Position numbers and translations under genes: made by a program
In this document: positions 17,604 through 28,223 of the stretch, one piece after another
How positions within the stretch are numbered: the first letter of the stretch is position 1
Layout: every line of letters begins with the position of its first letter
Source: Larix kaempferi
Lineage: Eukaryota; Streptophyta; Pinopsida; Pinales; Pinaceae
DNA: 64,000 nt
Direction of reading: 5' to 3'
Assembly (NCBI GenBank): GCA_027924585.1
Contig: BSBM01000461.1
Location: 8,078,001-8,142,000, forward strand
The notes under the pieces: model-generated
The model's database searches: none
Told to the model about the DNA's origin: nothing
What the model saw: only the letters and a program-made list of their open reading frames with translations

Positions 17604-19596
17604 ATCCTCCATCCTTAGGAAGCAATGGTCTCCATTGCGTTAAATCCCTTATCATATGTCGAGCTGTGTGTCGAGTTGAGCTCTTGGTGTGACATTTGCT
17701 GAAGTGGAAAGATTGCCTTACTTTGACATCTTCAGAGGGTAGTAATTGTTGTTGATGGATGCGCTGGAGCTGTTCAACAGTTTTGGTTGTTGTGGTATCC
17801 TTGGTGTGCACCAGTGTGGATGGTTTCTTTTTGGAGGGGCCCCTTGAATGCGTGGCCTTGCACTGTAGAGGTACCCGAATAGGCGATGCTGCACTAACTT
17901 TGTGTTTTTCTTGTTTCTGCTGAGTAGAAGGATAATCTGCAGAGGTTGTGGATGTCTCCGCGATCTGATGTTCACCTTTAGTGGCAATTGCGAATAGGGA
18001 AAATTTCCCAGTGTGGGAGATTATCTTTCTTCCCTGCTCGTTTGGGGTAGGTGCAACTATCTCTGGTATCCGATAGAGTTGTCCTCCCAAAGTGACAATG
18101 ACACTGCGAGGTCGTGATTCATATACAGCATGACGCTTCCACATATATGGTTGTCCTAAAAGAACATCACATACTTCAAGTGGGGCCACATCACACAATA
18201 CCTCATCTTTGAAGGGCTTGATGCCATATGGCAGGCGACATTGGTGACTGACACGGATCCTTCGTCCTTGGCTTAGCCATCCAATGGTGTATGGTTGTGG
18301 GTGTGGCGTTATTGGTAGCTCCAATCTCTTGATGACTTCTTCTGAGATCAGGTTCTTCTGGCTGCCGCTGTCCACAACAAAGTGTAGGGGAATTCCCTTC
18401 ACCCACATCTGTGAGTGGAAAAGGCGCTCCTCTTCCTCCGACTCTTCAGGCTCCTCTGGCTGAATCTGTGTGGTGGCAACAACGGCACTGGGTTCTGCAT
18501 CAATGATCTGCTTCCCTTTTTGCGCGGCTGTGAAATTAGGTTCCGAGTCATAATCGAAACTGGGATCTGATTCTGAAGCTTTGATCTCAGCCACCAATGA
18601 CTGTTTTGAGCGACAATCATCAGTGTTGTGCCAGGGGCTTTTGTGGAACTCGCACCACTTCCCGGTGTCCTTCTTTGTCTTTTCTTTACCCTTCTTCGCC
18701 TGTGGTTGGGACTGGTTTTCCTTTTCTTGCCCCGTGCTCTGCGAGCCAGAGTTTCCCTTGCCCTGCTTCTGCGCAGGTCCGAAGTCACGCTTGTTCTTTT
18801 GCTGAAATTTCTGCTCAATTTTGACAGCATATCGATAGGCGGATCCGAGTGAAGAGATTTCCAGGAAATCCATCTCTATTCGGATGTATCGGTGTAGGCC
18901 ACTGCGATATTTCAGTACTAGGTGCCGCTCGGAGTCCTTGATACCCAGCTTTGTGCGCAAGGTATGAAATTTGTTGGTGTACTCCGACACCGTTTGGTCC
19001 CTCTCTTGATGCAGAATGGTCCATTTTGTGTACTGGTCATCATAGTTTCCAACAGGGTAATATTGTTCTTTGACGGCATCTATAAAAGAGGCCCAAGTGG
19101 GATTGGAATATTCAAACAATCCAGACTCGTCTGACGAGTTTTGCTCACAATAAGTTTCCCAACAATTTTTGACATGGGGGACGGCCTTAAGGAGCGCAAA
19201 GATGATCTTTTCCCTGTCGGAAAATTTGTGGACAGAGAAATACCCTTCTAGTAGATTCAACCATTTATCTAGAGCATCGGCATCGATTTGGCCTTCAAAT
19301 AAAGGGATATCAAAATTAACTTGTACCTTGAAGGGAGTCGTATCTCCGAAATGGCTGCTCGTTGAGGGTGCAATTGCCGCTGTTGGCATGCGTTGAAGGA
19401 TTTGGGCGAAATTATCCATCATCTCGTTCCTCTGTCGCGCGAGGGCTTCCTCGAGCAACAACTTGATAGGATCTACTGCTCCGTCGTCTCTCTTTTCTTC
19501 CGCCATAGGAGGCCGTTTGGGGCGGCGAGAGTGGTCTTCCCCAAGTGAAACTAGTTCGAGACCCAACTCTCTGTATCCTGACCTCGTTGGGGACAT
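17398..19596 (-). CDS. Gag-protease polyprotein, unit 7, intact 732 aa, most diverged frame
   Basis: Differences: W145C (one of two adjacent tryptophans in the capsid-like domain), S349Y, A388E, R697W and G717V. W145C recurs in unit 10 and S349Y in units 2 and 3. The protease motif is unchanged. Loss of a conserved tryptophan could weaken gag folding; this is inference. Confidence 0.89.
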   Translation of the reverse strand: MSPTRSGYRELGLELVSLGEDHSRRPKRPPMAEEKRDDGAVDPIKLLLEEALARQRNEMMDNFAQILQRMPTAAIAPSTSSHFGDTTPFKVQVNFDIPLFEGQIDADALDKWLNLLEGYFSVHKFSDREKIIFALLKAVPHVKNCWETYCEQNSSDESGLFEYSNPTWASFIDAVKEQYYPVGNYDDQYTKWTILHQERDQTVSEYTNKFHTLRTKLGIKDSERHLVLKYRSGLHRYIRIEMDFLEISSLGSAYRYAVKIEQKFQQKNKRDFGPAQKQGKGNSGSQSTGQEKENQSQPQAKKGKEKTKKDTGKWCEFHKSPWHNTDDCRSKQSLVAEIKASESDPSFDYDSEPNFTAAQKGKQIIDAEPSAVVATTQIQPEEPEESEEEERLFHSQMWVKGIPLHFVVDSGSQKNLISEEVIKRLELPITPHPQPYTIGWLSQGRRIRVSHQCRLPYGIKPFKDEVLCDVAPLEVCDVLLGQPYMWKRHAVYESRPRSVIVTLGGQLYRIPEIVAPTPNEQGRKIISHTGKFSLFAIATKGEHQIAETSTTSADYPSTQQKQEKHKVSAASPIRVPLQCKATHSRGPSKKKPSTLVHTKDTTTTKTVEQLQRIHQQQLLPSEDVKVRQSFHFSKCHTKSSTRHTARHMIRDLTQWRPLLPKDGGLIQVDIGGGPPLPTGSKQSSGNFDKLLFLAVFWVLNFRSHFEALNDIFWRFGVPNGCLRHAFGPIRKL

Positions 19597-19637
19597 GCAC
19601 CGAGAAACAATCAAAGAGCAGACCGCTCTGATACCAC

Positions 19638-20258
19638 TGATCCGGATTTATGTGGGAACGAAACAAAAGATAGCATATACAGAATCATATACATAGATAT
19701 ATTGCAAATAACACAGTGATACAGTAAACACATATTCTATTAAATAGCGGAAATAGAATAGACTGTAAAATACAATAGCTAGAATGGTGGTAGCTATCTC
19801 TGAGAAGAGATGTGGCCGCTATGCTCATTCGTGCCAAGATGAATACAAAGAGAGGCCGAAAGGGCCTATTTATCATAAGCATGAGGGAAAGAATCCCAAA
19901 CATCCAAAAACCTAACCCTAGGAGATGAAGCGCCAAAAGTCATGTGGGCCCCGTTTGGGTAAGTTAGTACATCAACTTCCCGGGGTCGTAACTTTTGCAT
20001 GCGATCTCCGTTTGGGGCGCTCGGTAGCCCGTTGGAAAGGTCTATCCGAGATTTACAACTTTCGACTGGGCCCAAATGCATGCCGAAGGCAACCATTTGG
20101 TCCCCCAAATCGCCAAAAAATGTCGTTTAGGGCCTCAAAATGGCTCCGGAAGTTCAGGACCCGAAAAACTGCTAAAAATAGTAATTTATCAAAATTGCCA
20201 GAAGACTGTTTTGAGCCAGTTGGAAGAGGTGGGCCGCCACCGATATCCACCTGGATCA
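19638..20258 (-). repeat. LTR 8
   Basis: Variable-site states: c; ccg; a; c; a; tt; c. It is close to the majority state at each site. Confidence 0.85.
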
Positions 20259-22251
20259 ATCCTCCATCCTTAGGAAGCAATGGTCTCCATTGCGTTAAAT
20301 CCCTTATCATATGTCGAGCTGTGTGTCGAGTTGAGCTCTTGGTGTGACATTTGCTGAAGTGGAAAGATTGCCTTACTTTGACATCTTCAGAGGGTAGTAA
20401 TTGTTGTTGATGGATGCGCTGGAGCTGTTCAACAGTTTTGGTTGTTGTGGTATCCTTGGTGTGCACCAGTGTGGATGGTTTCTTTTTGGAGGGGCCCCTT
20501 GAATGCGTGGCCTTGCACTGTAGAGGTACCCGAATAGGCGATGCTGCACTAACTTTGTGTTTTTCTTGTTTCTGCTGAGTAGAAGGATAATCTGCAGAGG
20601 TTGTGGATGTCTCCGCGATCTGATGTTCACCTTTAGTGGCAATTGCGAATAGGGAAAATTTCCCAGTGTGGGAGATTATCTTTCTTCCCTGCTCGTTTGG
20701 GGTAGGTGCAACTATCTCTGGTATCCGATAGAGTTGTCCTCCCAAAGTGACAATGACACTGCGAGGTCGTGATTCATATACAGCATGACGCTTCCACATA
20801 TATGGTTGTCCTAAAAGAACATCACATACTTCAAGTGGGGCCACATCACACAATACCTCATCTTTGAAGGGCTTGATGCCATATGGCAGGCGACATTGGT
20901 GACTGACACGGATCCTTCGTCCTTGGCTTAGCCATCCAATGGTGTATGGTTGTGGGTGTGGCGTTATTGGTAGCTCCAATCTCTTGATGACTTCTTCTGA
21001 GATCAGGTTCTTCTGGCTGCCGCTGTCCACAACAAAGTGTAGGGGAATTCCCTTCACCCACATCTGTGAGTGGAAAAGGCGCTCCTCTGCCTCCGACTCT
21101 TCAGGCTCCTCTGGCTGAATCTGTGTGGTGGCAACAACGGCACTGGGTTCTGCATCAATGATCTGCTTCCCTTTTTGCGCGGCTGTGAAATTAGGTTCCG
21201 AGTCAGAATCGAAACTGGGATCTGATTCTGAAGCTTTGATCTCAGCCACCAATGACTGTTTTGAGCGACAATCATCAGTGTTGTGCCAGGGGCTTTTGTG
21301 GAACTCGCACCACTTCCCGGTGTCCTTCTTTGTCTTTTCTTTACCCTTCTTCGCCTGTGGTTGGGACTGGTTTTCCTTTTCTTGCCCCGTGCTCTGCGAG
21401 CCAGAGTTTCCCTTGCCCTGCTTCTGCGCAGGTCCGAAGTCACGCTTGTTCTTTTGCTGAAATTTCTGCTCAATTTTGACAGCATATCGATAGGCGGATC
21501 CGAGTGAAGAGATTTCCAGGAAATCCATCTCTATTCGGATGTATCGGTGTAGGCCACTGCGATATTTCAGTACTAGGTGCTGCTCGGAGTCCTTGATACC
21601 CAGCTTTGTGCGCAAGGTATGAAATTTGTTGGTGTACTCCGACACCGTTTGGTCCCTCTCTTGATGCAGAATGGTCCATTTTGTGTACTGGTCATCATAG
21701 TTTCCAACAGGGTAATATTGTTCTTTGACGGCATCTATAAAAGAGGCCCAAGTGGGATTGGAATATTCAAACAATCCAGACTCGTCTGACGAGTTTTGCT
21801 CACAATAAGTTTCCCACCAATTTTTGACATGGGGGACGGCCTTAAGGAGCGCAAAGATGATCTTTTCCCTGTCGGAAAATTTGTGGACAGAGAAATACCC
21901 TTCTAGTAGATTCAACCATTTATCTAGAGCATCGGCATCGATTTGGCCTTCAAATAAAGGGATATCAAAATTAACTTGTACCTTGAAGGGAGTCGTATCT
22001 CCGAAATGGCTGCTCGTTGAGGGTGCAATTGCCGCTGTTGGCATGCGTTGAAGGATTTGGGCGAAATTATCCATCATCTCGTTCCTCTGTCGCGCGAGGG
22101 CTTCCTCGAGCAACAACTTGATAGGATCTACTGCTCCGTCGTCTCTCTTTTCTTCCGCCATAGGAGGCCGTTTGGGGCGGCGAGAGTGGTCTTCCCCAAG
22201 TGAAACTAGTTCGAGACCCAACTCTCTGTATCCTGACCTCGTTGGGGACAT
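20053..22251 (-). CDS. Gag-protease polyprotein, unit 8, intact 732 aa
   Basis: The single marked difference is R224Q in the capsid-like domain (gtgctgctcgg near 21580). It recurs in unit 12, four units away, but not in the units between. All motifs are intact. Confidence 0.9.
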   Translation of the reverse strand: MSPTRSGYRELGLELVSLGEDHSRRPKRPPMAEEKRDDGAVDPIKLLLEEALARQRNEMMDNFAQILQRMPTAAIAPSTSSHFGDTTPFKVQVNFDIPLFEGQIDADALDKWLNLLEGYFSVHKFSDREKIIFALLKAVPHVKNWWETYCEQNSSDESGLFEYSNPTWASFIDAVKEQYYPVGNYDDQYTKWTILHQERDQTVSEYTNKFHTLRTKLGIKDSEQHLVLKYRSGLHRYIRIEMDFLEISSLGSAYRYAVKIEQKFQQKNKRDFGPAQKQGKGNSGSQSTGQEKENQSQPQAKKGKEKTKKDTGKWCEFHKSPWHNTDDCRSKQSLVAEIKASESDPSFDSDSEPNFTAAQKGKQIIDAEPSAVVATTQIQPEEPEESEAEERLFHSQMWVKGIPLHFVVDSGSQKNLISEEVIKRLELPITPHPQPYTIGWLSQGRRIRVSHQCRLPYGIKPFKDEVLCDVAPLEVCDVLLGQPYMWKRHAVYESRPRSVIVTLGGQLYRIPEIVAPTPNEQGRKIISHTGKFSLFAIATKGEHQIAETSTTSADYPSTQQKQEKHKVSAASPIRVPLQCKATHSRGPSKKKPSTLVHTKDTTTTKTVEQLQRIHQQQLLPSEDVKVRQSFHFSKCHTKSSTRHTARHMIRDLTQWRPLLPKDGGLIQVDIGGGPPLPTGSKQSSGNFDKLLFLAVFRVLNFRSHFEALNDIFWRFGGPNGCLRHAFGPSRKL

Positions 22252-22292
22252 GCACCGAGAAACAATCAAAGAGCAGACCGCTCTGATACCAC

Positions 22293-22913
22293 TGATCCGG
22301 ATTTATGTGGGAACGAAACAAAAGATAGCATATACAGAATCATATACATAGATATATTGCAAATAACACAGTGATACAGTAAACACATATTCTATTAAAT
22401 AGCGGAAATAGAATAGACTGTAAAATACAATAGCTAGAATGGTGGTAGCTATCTCTGAGAAGAGATGTGGCCGCTATGCTCATTCGTGCCAAGATGAATA
22501 CAAAGAGAGGCCGAAAGGGCCTATTTATCATAAGCATGAGGGAAAGAATCCCAAACATCCAAAAACCTAACCCTAGGAGATGAAGCGCCAAAAGTCATGT
22601 GGGCCCCGTTTGGGTAAGTTAGTACATCAACTTCCCGGGGTCGTAACTTTTGCATGCGATCTCCGTTTGGGGCGCTCGGTAGCCCGTTGGAAAGGTCTAT
22701 CCGAGATTTACAACTTTCGACTGGGCCCAAATGCATGCAGAGGGAAACCATTTGGTCCCCCAAATCGCCAAAAAATGTCGTTTAGGGCCTCAAAATGGCT
22801 CCGGAAGTTCAGGACCCGAAAAACTGCTAAAAATAGTAATTTATCAAAATTGCCAGAAGACTGTTTTGAGCCAGTTGGAAGAGGTGGGCCGCCACCGATA
22901 TCCACCTGGATCA
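22293..22913 (-). repeat. LTR 9
   Basis: Variable-site states: c; cag; g; a; a; tt; c. This haplotype runs unbroken through LTRs 9-13 and occurs nowhere else in the window. Confidence 0.85.
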
Positions 22914-24906
22914 ATCCTCCATCCTTAGGAAGCAATGGTCTCCATTGCGTTAAATCCCTTATCATATGTCGAGCTGTGTGTCGAGTTGAGCTCTTGGTGT
23001 GACATTTGCTGAAGTGGAAAGATTGCCTTACTTTGACATCTTCAGAGGGTAGTAATTGTTGTTGATGGATGCGCTGGAGCTGTTCAACAGTTTTGGTTGT
23101 TGTGGTATCCTTGGTGTGCACCAGTGTGGATGGTTTCTTTTTGGAGGGGCCCCTTGAATGCGTGGCCTTGCACTGTAGAGGTACCCGAATAGGCGATGCT
23201 GCACTAACTTTGTGTTTTTCTTGTTTCTGCTGAGTAGAAGGATAATCTGCAGAGGTTGTGGATGTCTCCGCGATCTGATGTTCACCTTTAGTGGCAATTG
23301 CGAATAGGGAAAATTTCCCAGTGTGGGAGATTATCTTTCTTCCCTGCTCGTTTGGGGTAGGTGCAACTATCTCTGGTATCCGATAGAGTTGTCCTCCCAA
23401 AGTGACAATGACACTGCGAGGTCGTGATTCATATACAGCATGACGCTTCCACATATATGGTTGTCCTAAAAGAACATCACATACTTCAAGTGGGGCCACA
23501 TCACACAATACCTCATCTTTGAAGGGCTTGATGCCATATGGCAGGCGACATTGGTGACTGACACGGATCCTTCGTCCTTGGCTTAGCCATCCAATGGTGT
23601 ATGGTTGTGGGTGTGGCGTTATTGGTAGCTCCAATCTCTTGATGACTTCTTCTGAGATCAGGTTCTTCTGGCTGCCGCTGTCCACAACAAAGTGTAGGGG
23701 AATTCCCTTCACCCACATCTGTGAGTGGAAAAGGCGCTCCTCTGCCTCCGACTCTTCAGGCTCCTCTGGCTGAATCTGTGTGGTGGCAACAACGGCACTG
23801 GGTTCTGCATCAATGATCTGCTTCCCTTTTTGCGCGGCTGTGAAATTAGGTTCCGAGTCAGAATCGAAACTGGGATCTGATTCTGAAGCTTTGATCTCAG
23901 CCACCAATGACTGTTTTGAGCGACAATCATCAGTGTTGTGCCAGGGGCTTTTGTGGAACTCGCACCACTTCCCGGTGTCCTTCTTTGTCTTTTCTTTACC
24001 CTTCTTCGCCTGTGGTTGGGACTGGTTTTCCTTTTCTTGCCCCGTGCTCTGCGAGCCAGAGTTTCCCTTGCCCTGCTTCTGCGCAGGTCCGAAGTCACGC
24101 TTGTTCTTTTGCTGAAATTTCTGCTCAATTTTGACAGCATATCGATAGGCGGATCCGAGTGAAGAGATTTCCAGGAAATCCATCTCTATTCGGATGTATC
24201 GGTGTAGGCCACTGCGATATTTCAGTACTAGGTGCCGCTCGGAGTCCTTGATACCCAGCTTTGTGCGCAAGGTATGAAATTTGTTGGTGTACTCCGACAC
24301 CGTTTGGTCCCTCTCTTGATGCAGAATGGTCCATTTTGTGTACTGGTCATCATAGTTTCCAACAGGGTAATATTGTTCTTTGACGGCATCTATAAAAGAG
24401 GCCCAAGTGGGATTGGAATATTCAAACAATCCAGACTCGTCTGACGAGTTTTGCTCACAATAAGTTTCCCACCAATTTTTGACATGGGGGACGGCCTTAA
24501 GGAGCGCAAAGATGATCTTTTCCCTGTCGGAAAATTTGTGGACAGAGAAATACCCTTCTAGTAGATTCAACCATTTATCTAGAGCATCGGCATCGATTTG
24601 GCCTTCAAATAAAGGGATATCAAAATTAACTTGTACCTTGAAGGGAGTCGTATCTCCGAAATGGCTGCTCGTTGAGGGTGCAATTGCCGCTGTTGGCATG
24701 CGTTGAAGGATTTGGGCGAAATTATCCATCATCTCGTTCCTCTGTCGCGCGAGGGCTTCCTCGAGCAACAACTTGATAGGATCTACTGCTCCGTCGTCTC
24801 TCTTTTCTTCCGCCATAGGAGGCCGTTTGGGGCGGCGAGAGTGGTCTTCCCCAAGTGAAACTAGTTCGAGACCCAACTCTCTGTATCCTGACCTCGTTGG
24901 GGACAT
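22708..24906 (-). CDS. Gag-protease polyprotein, unit 9, intact 732 aa, consensus-like
   Basis: Residues 1-719 match the consensus at every marker checked. The LTR-encoded tail carries F721-P722-L723, the signature of units 9-13. It has Q560, unlike units 10-13, so it lies at the left edge of that block. Confidence 0.9.
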   Translation of the reverse strand: MSPTRSGYRELGLELVSLGEDHSRRPKRPPMAEEKRDDGAVDPIKLLLEEALARQRNEMMDNFAQILQRMPTAAIAPSTSSHFGDTTPFKVQVNFDIPLFEGQIDADALDKWLNLLEGYFSVHKFSDREKIIFALLKAVPHVKNWWETYCEQNSSDESGLFEYSNPTWASFIDAVKEQYYPVGNYDDQYTKWTILHQERDQTVSEYTNKFHTLRTKLGIKDSERHLVLKYRSGLHRYIRIEMDFLEISSLGSAYRYAVKIEQKFQQKNKRDFGPAQKQGKGNSGSQSTGQEKENQSQPQAKKGKEKTKKDTGKWCEFHKSPWHNTDDCRSKQSLVAEIKASESDPSFDSDSEPNFTAAQKGKQIIDAEPSAVVATTQIQPEEPEESEAEERLFHSQMWVKGIPLHFVVDSGSQKNLISEEVIKRLELPITPHPQPYTIGWLSQGRRIRVSHQCRLPYGIKPFKDEVLCDVAPLEVCDVLLGQPYMWKRHAVYESRPRSVIVTLGGQLYRIPEIVAPTPNEQGRKIISHTGKFSLFAIATKGEHQIAETSTTSADYPSTQQKQEKHKVSAASPIRVPLQCKATHSRGPSKKKPSTLVHTKDTTTTKTVEQLQRIHQQQLLPSEDVKVRQSFHFSKCHTKSSTRHTARHMIRDLTQWRPLLPKDGGLIQVDIGGGPPLPTGSKQSSGNFDKLLFLAVFRVLNFRSHFEALNDIFWRFGGPNGFPLHAFGPSRKL

Positions 24907-24947
24907 GCACCGAGAAACAATCAAAGAGCAGACCGCTCTGATACCAC

Positions 24948-25568
24948 TGATCCGGATTTATGTGGGAACGAAACAAAAGATAGCATATACAGAATCATAT
25001 ACATAGATATATTGCAAATAACACAGTGATACAGTAAACACATATTCTATTAAATAGCGGAAATAGAATAGACTGTAAAATACAATAGCTAGAATGGTGG
25101 TAGCTATCTCTGAGAAGAGATGTGGCCGCTATGCTCATTCGTGCCAAGATGAATACAAAGAGAGGCCGAAAGGGCCTATTTATCATAAGCATGAGGGAAA
25201 GAATCCCAAACATCCAAAAACCTAACCCTAGGAGATGAAGCGCCAAAAGTCATGTGGGCCCCGTTTGGGTAAGTTAGTACATCAACTTCCCGGGGTCGTA
25301 ACTTTTGCATGCGATCTCCGTTTGGGGCGCTCGGTAGCCCGTTGGAAAGGTCTATCCGAGATTTACAACTTTCGACTGGGCCCAAATGCATGCAGAGGGA
25401 AACCATTTGGTCCCCCAAATCGCCAAAAAATGTCGTTTAGGGCCTCAAAATGGCTCCGGAAGTTCAGGACCCGAAAAACTGCTAAAAATAGTAATTTATC
25501 AAAATTGCCAGAAGACTGTTTTGAGCCAGTTGGAAGAGGTGGGCCGCCACCGATATCCACCTGGATCA
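24948..25568 (-). repeat. LTR 10
   Basis: Variable-site states match LTR 9: c; cag; g; a; a; tt; c. Confidence 0.85.
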
Positions 25569-27561
25569 ATCCTCCATCCTTAGGAAGCAATGGTCTCCAT
25601 TGCGTTAAATCCCTTATCATATGTCGAGCTGTGTGTCGAGTTGAGCTCTTGGTGTGACATTTGCTGAAGTGGAAAGATTGCCTTACTTTGACATCTTCAG
25701 AGGGTAGTAATTGTTGTTGATGGATGCGCTGGAGCTGTTCAACAGTTTTGGTTGTTGTGGTATCCTTGGTGTGCACCAGTGTGGATGGTTTCTTTTTGGA
25801 GGGGCCCCTTGAATGCGTGGCCTTGCACTGTAGAGGTACCCGAATAGGCGATGCTGCACTAACTTTGTGTTTTTCTTGTTTATGCTGAGTAGAAGGATAA
25901 TCTGCAGAGGTTGTGGATGTCTCCGCGATCTGATGTTCACCTTTAGTGGCAATTGCGAATAGGGAAAATTTCCCAGTGTGGGAGATTATCTTTCTTCCCT
26001 GCTCGTTTGGGGTAGGTGCAACTATCTCTGGTATCCGATAGAGTTGTCCTCCCAAAGTGACAATGACACTGCGAGGTCGTGATTCATATACAGCATGACG
26101 CTTCCACATATATGGTTGTCCTAAAAGAACATCACATACTTCAAGTGGGGCCACATCACACAATACCTCATCTTTGAAGGGCTTGATGCCATATGGCAGG
26201 CGACATTGGTGACTGACACGGATCCTTCGTCCTTGGCTTAGCCATCCAATGGTGTATGGTTGTGGGTGTGGCGTTATTGGTAGCTCCAATCTCTTGATGA
26301 CTTCTTCTGAGATCAGGTTCTTCTGGCTGCCGCTGTCCACAACAAAGTGTAGGGGAATTCCCTTCACCCACATCTGTGAGTGGAAAAGGCGCTCCTCTGC
26401 CTCCGACTCTTCAGGCTCCTCTGGCTGAATCTGTGTGGTGGCAACAACGGCACTGGGTTCTGCATCAATGATCTGCTTCCCTTTTTGCGCGGCTGTGAAA
26501 TTAGGTTCCGAGTCAGAATCGAAACTGGGATCTGATTCTGAAGCTTTGATCTCAGCCACCAATGACTGTTTTGAGCGACAATCATCAGTGTTGTGCCAGG
26601 GGCTTTTGTGGAACTCGCACCACTTCCCGGTGTCCTTCTTTGTCTTTTCTTTACCCTTCTTCGCCTGTGGTTGGGACTGGTTTTCCTTTTCTTGCCCCGT
26701 GCTCTGCGAGCCAGAGTTTCCCTTGCCCTGCTTCTGCGCAGGTCCGAAGTCACGCTTGTTCTTTTGCTGAAATTTCTGCTCAATTTTGACAGCATATCGA
26801 TAGGCGGATCCGAGTGAAGAGATTTCCAGGAAATCCATCTCTATTCGGATGTATCGGTGTAGGCCACTGCGATATTTCAGTACTAGGTGCCGCTCGGAGT
26901 CCTTGATACCCAGCTTTGTGCGCAAGGTATGAAATTTGTTGGTGTACTCCGACACCGTTTGGTCCCTCTCTTGATGCAGAATGGTCCATTTTGTGTACTG
27001 GTCATCATAGTTTCCAACAGGGTAATATTGTTCTTTGACGGCATCTATAAAAGAGGCCCAAGTGGGATTGGAATATTCAAACAATCCAGACTCGTCTGAC
27101 GAGTTTTGCTCACAATAAGTTTCCCAACAATTTTTGACATGGGGGACGGCCTTAAGGAGCGCAAAGATGATCTTTTCCCTGTCGGAAAATTTGTGGACAG
27201 AGAAATACCCTTCTAGTAGATTCAACCATTTATCTAGAGCATCGGCATCGATTTGGCCTTCAAATAAAGGGATATCAAAATTAACTTGTACCTTGAAGGG
27301 AGTCGTATCTCCGAAATGGCTGCTCGTTGAGGGTGCAATTGCCGCTGTTGGCATGCGTTGAAGGATTTGGGCGAAATTATCCATCATCTCGTTCCTCTGT
27401 CGCGCGAGGGCTTCCTCGAGCAACAACTTGATAGGATCTACTGCTCCGTCGTCTCTCTTTTCTTCCGCCATAGGAGGCCGTTTGGGGCGGCGAGAGTGGT
27501 CTTCCCCAAGTGAAACTAGTTCGAGACCCAACTCTCTGTATCCTGACCTCGTTGGGGACAT
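25363..27561 (-). CDS. Gag-protease polyprotein, unit 10, intact 732 aa
   Basis: Differences: W145C (shared with unit 7), Q560H (shared with units 11-13) and the F721-P722-L723 tail. It combines a capsid-domain marker from the left with a tail marker from the right, another mosaic. Confidence 0.9.
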   Translation of the reverse strand: MSPTRSGYRELGLELVSLGEDHSRRPKRPPMAEEKRDDGAVDPIKLLLEEALARQRNEMMDNFAQILQRMPTAAIAPSTSSHFGDTTPFKVQVNFDIPLFEGQIDADALDKWLNLLEGYFSVHKFSDREKIIFALLKAVPHVKNCWETYCEQNSSDESGLFEYSNPTWASFIDAVKEQYYPVGNYDDQYTKWTILHQERDQTVSEYTNKFHTLRTKLGIKDSERHLVLKYRSGLHRYIRIEMDFLEISSLGSAYRYAVKIEQKFQQKNKRDFGPAQKQGKGNSGSQSTGQEKENQSQPQAKKGKEKTKKDTGKWCEFHKSPWHNTDDCRSKQSLVAEIKASESDPSFDSDSEPNFTAAQKGKQIIDAEPSAVVATTQIQPEEPEESEAEERLFHSQMWVKGIPLHFVVDSGSQKNLISEEVIKRLELPITPHPQPYTIGWLSQGRRIRVSHQCRLPYGIKPFKDEVLCDVAPLEVCDVLLGQPYMWKRHAVYESRPRSVIVTLGGQLYRIPEIVAPTPNEQGRKIISHTGKFSLFAIATKGEHQIAETSTTSADYPSTQHKQEKHKVSAASPIRVPLQCKATHSRGPSKKKPSTLVHTKDTTTTKTVEQLQRIHQQQLLPSEDVKVRQSFHFSKCHTKSSTRHTARHMIRDLTQWRPLLPKDGGLIQVDIGGGPPLPTGSKQSSGNFDKLLFLAVFRVLNFRSHFEALNDIFWRFGGPNGFPLHAFGPSRKL

Positions 27562-27602
27562 GCACCGAGAAACAATCAAAGAGCAGACCGCTCTGATACC
27601 AC

Positions 27603-28223
27603 TGATCCGGATTTATGTGGGAACGAAACAAAAGATAGCATATACAGAATCATATACATAGATATATTGCAAATAACACAGTGATACAGTAAACACATAT
27701 TCTATTAAATAGCGGAAATAGAATAGACTGTAAAATACAATAGCTAGAATGGTGGTAGCTATCTCTGAGAAGAGATGTGGCCGCTATGCTCATTCGTGCC
27801 AAGATGAATACAAAGAGAGGCCGAAAGGGCCTATTTATCATAAGCATGAGGGAAAGAATCCCAAACATCCAAAAACCTAACCCTAGGAGATGAAGCGCCA
27901 AAAGTCATGTGGGCCCCGTTTGGGTAAGTTAGTACATCAACTTCCCGGGGTCGTAACTTTTGCATGCGATCTCCGTTTGGGGCGCTCGGTAGCCCGTTGG
28001 AAAGGTCTATCCGAGATTTACAACTTTCGACTGGGCCCAAATGCATGCAGAGGGAAACCATTTGGTCCCCCAAATCGCCAAAAAATGTCGTTTAGGGCCT
28101 CAAAATGGCTCCGGAAGTTCAGGACCCGAAAAACTGCTAAAAATAGTAATTTATCAAAATTGCCAGAAGACTGTTTTGAGCCAGTTGGAAGAGGTGGGCC
28201 GCCACCGATATCCACCTGGATCA
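27603..28223 (-). repeat. LTR 11
   Basis: Variable-site states match LTR 9. Confidence 0.85.
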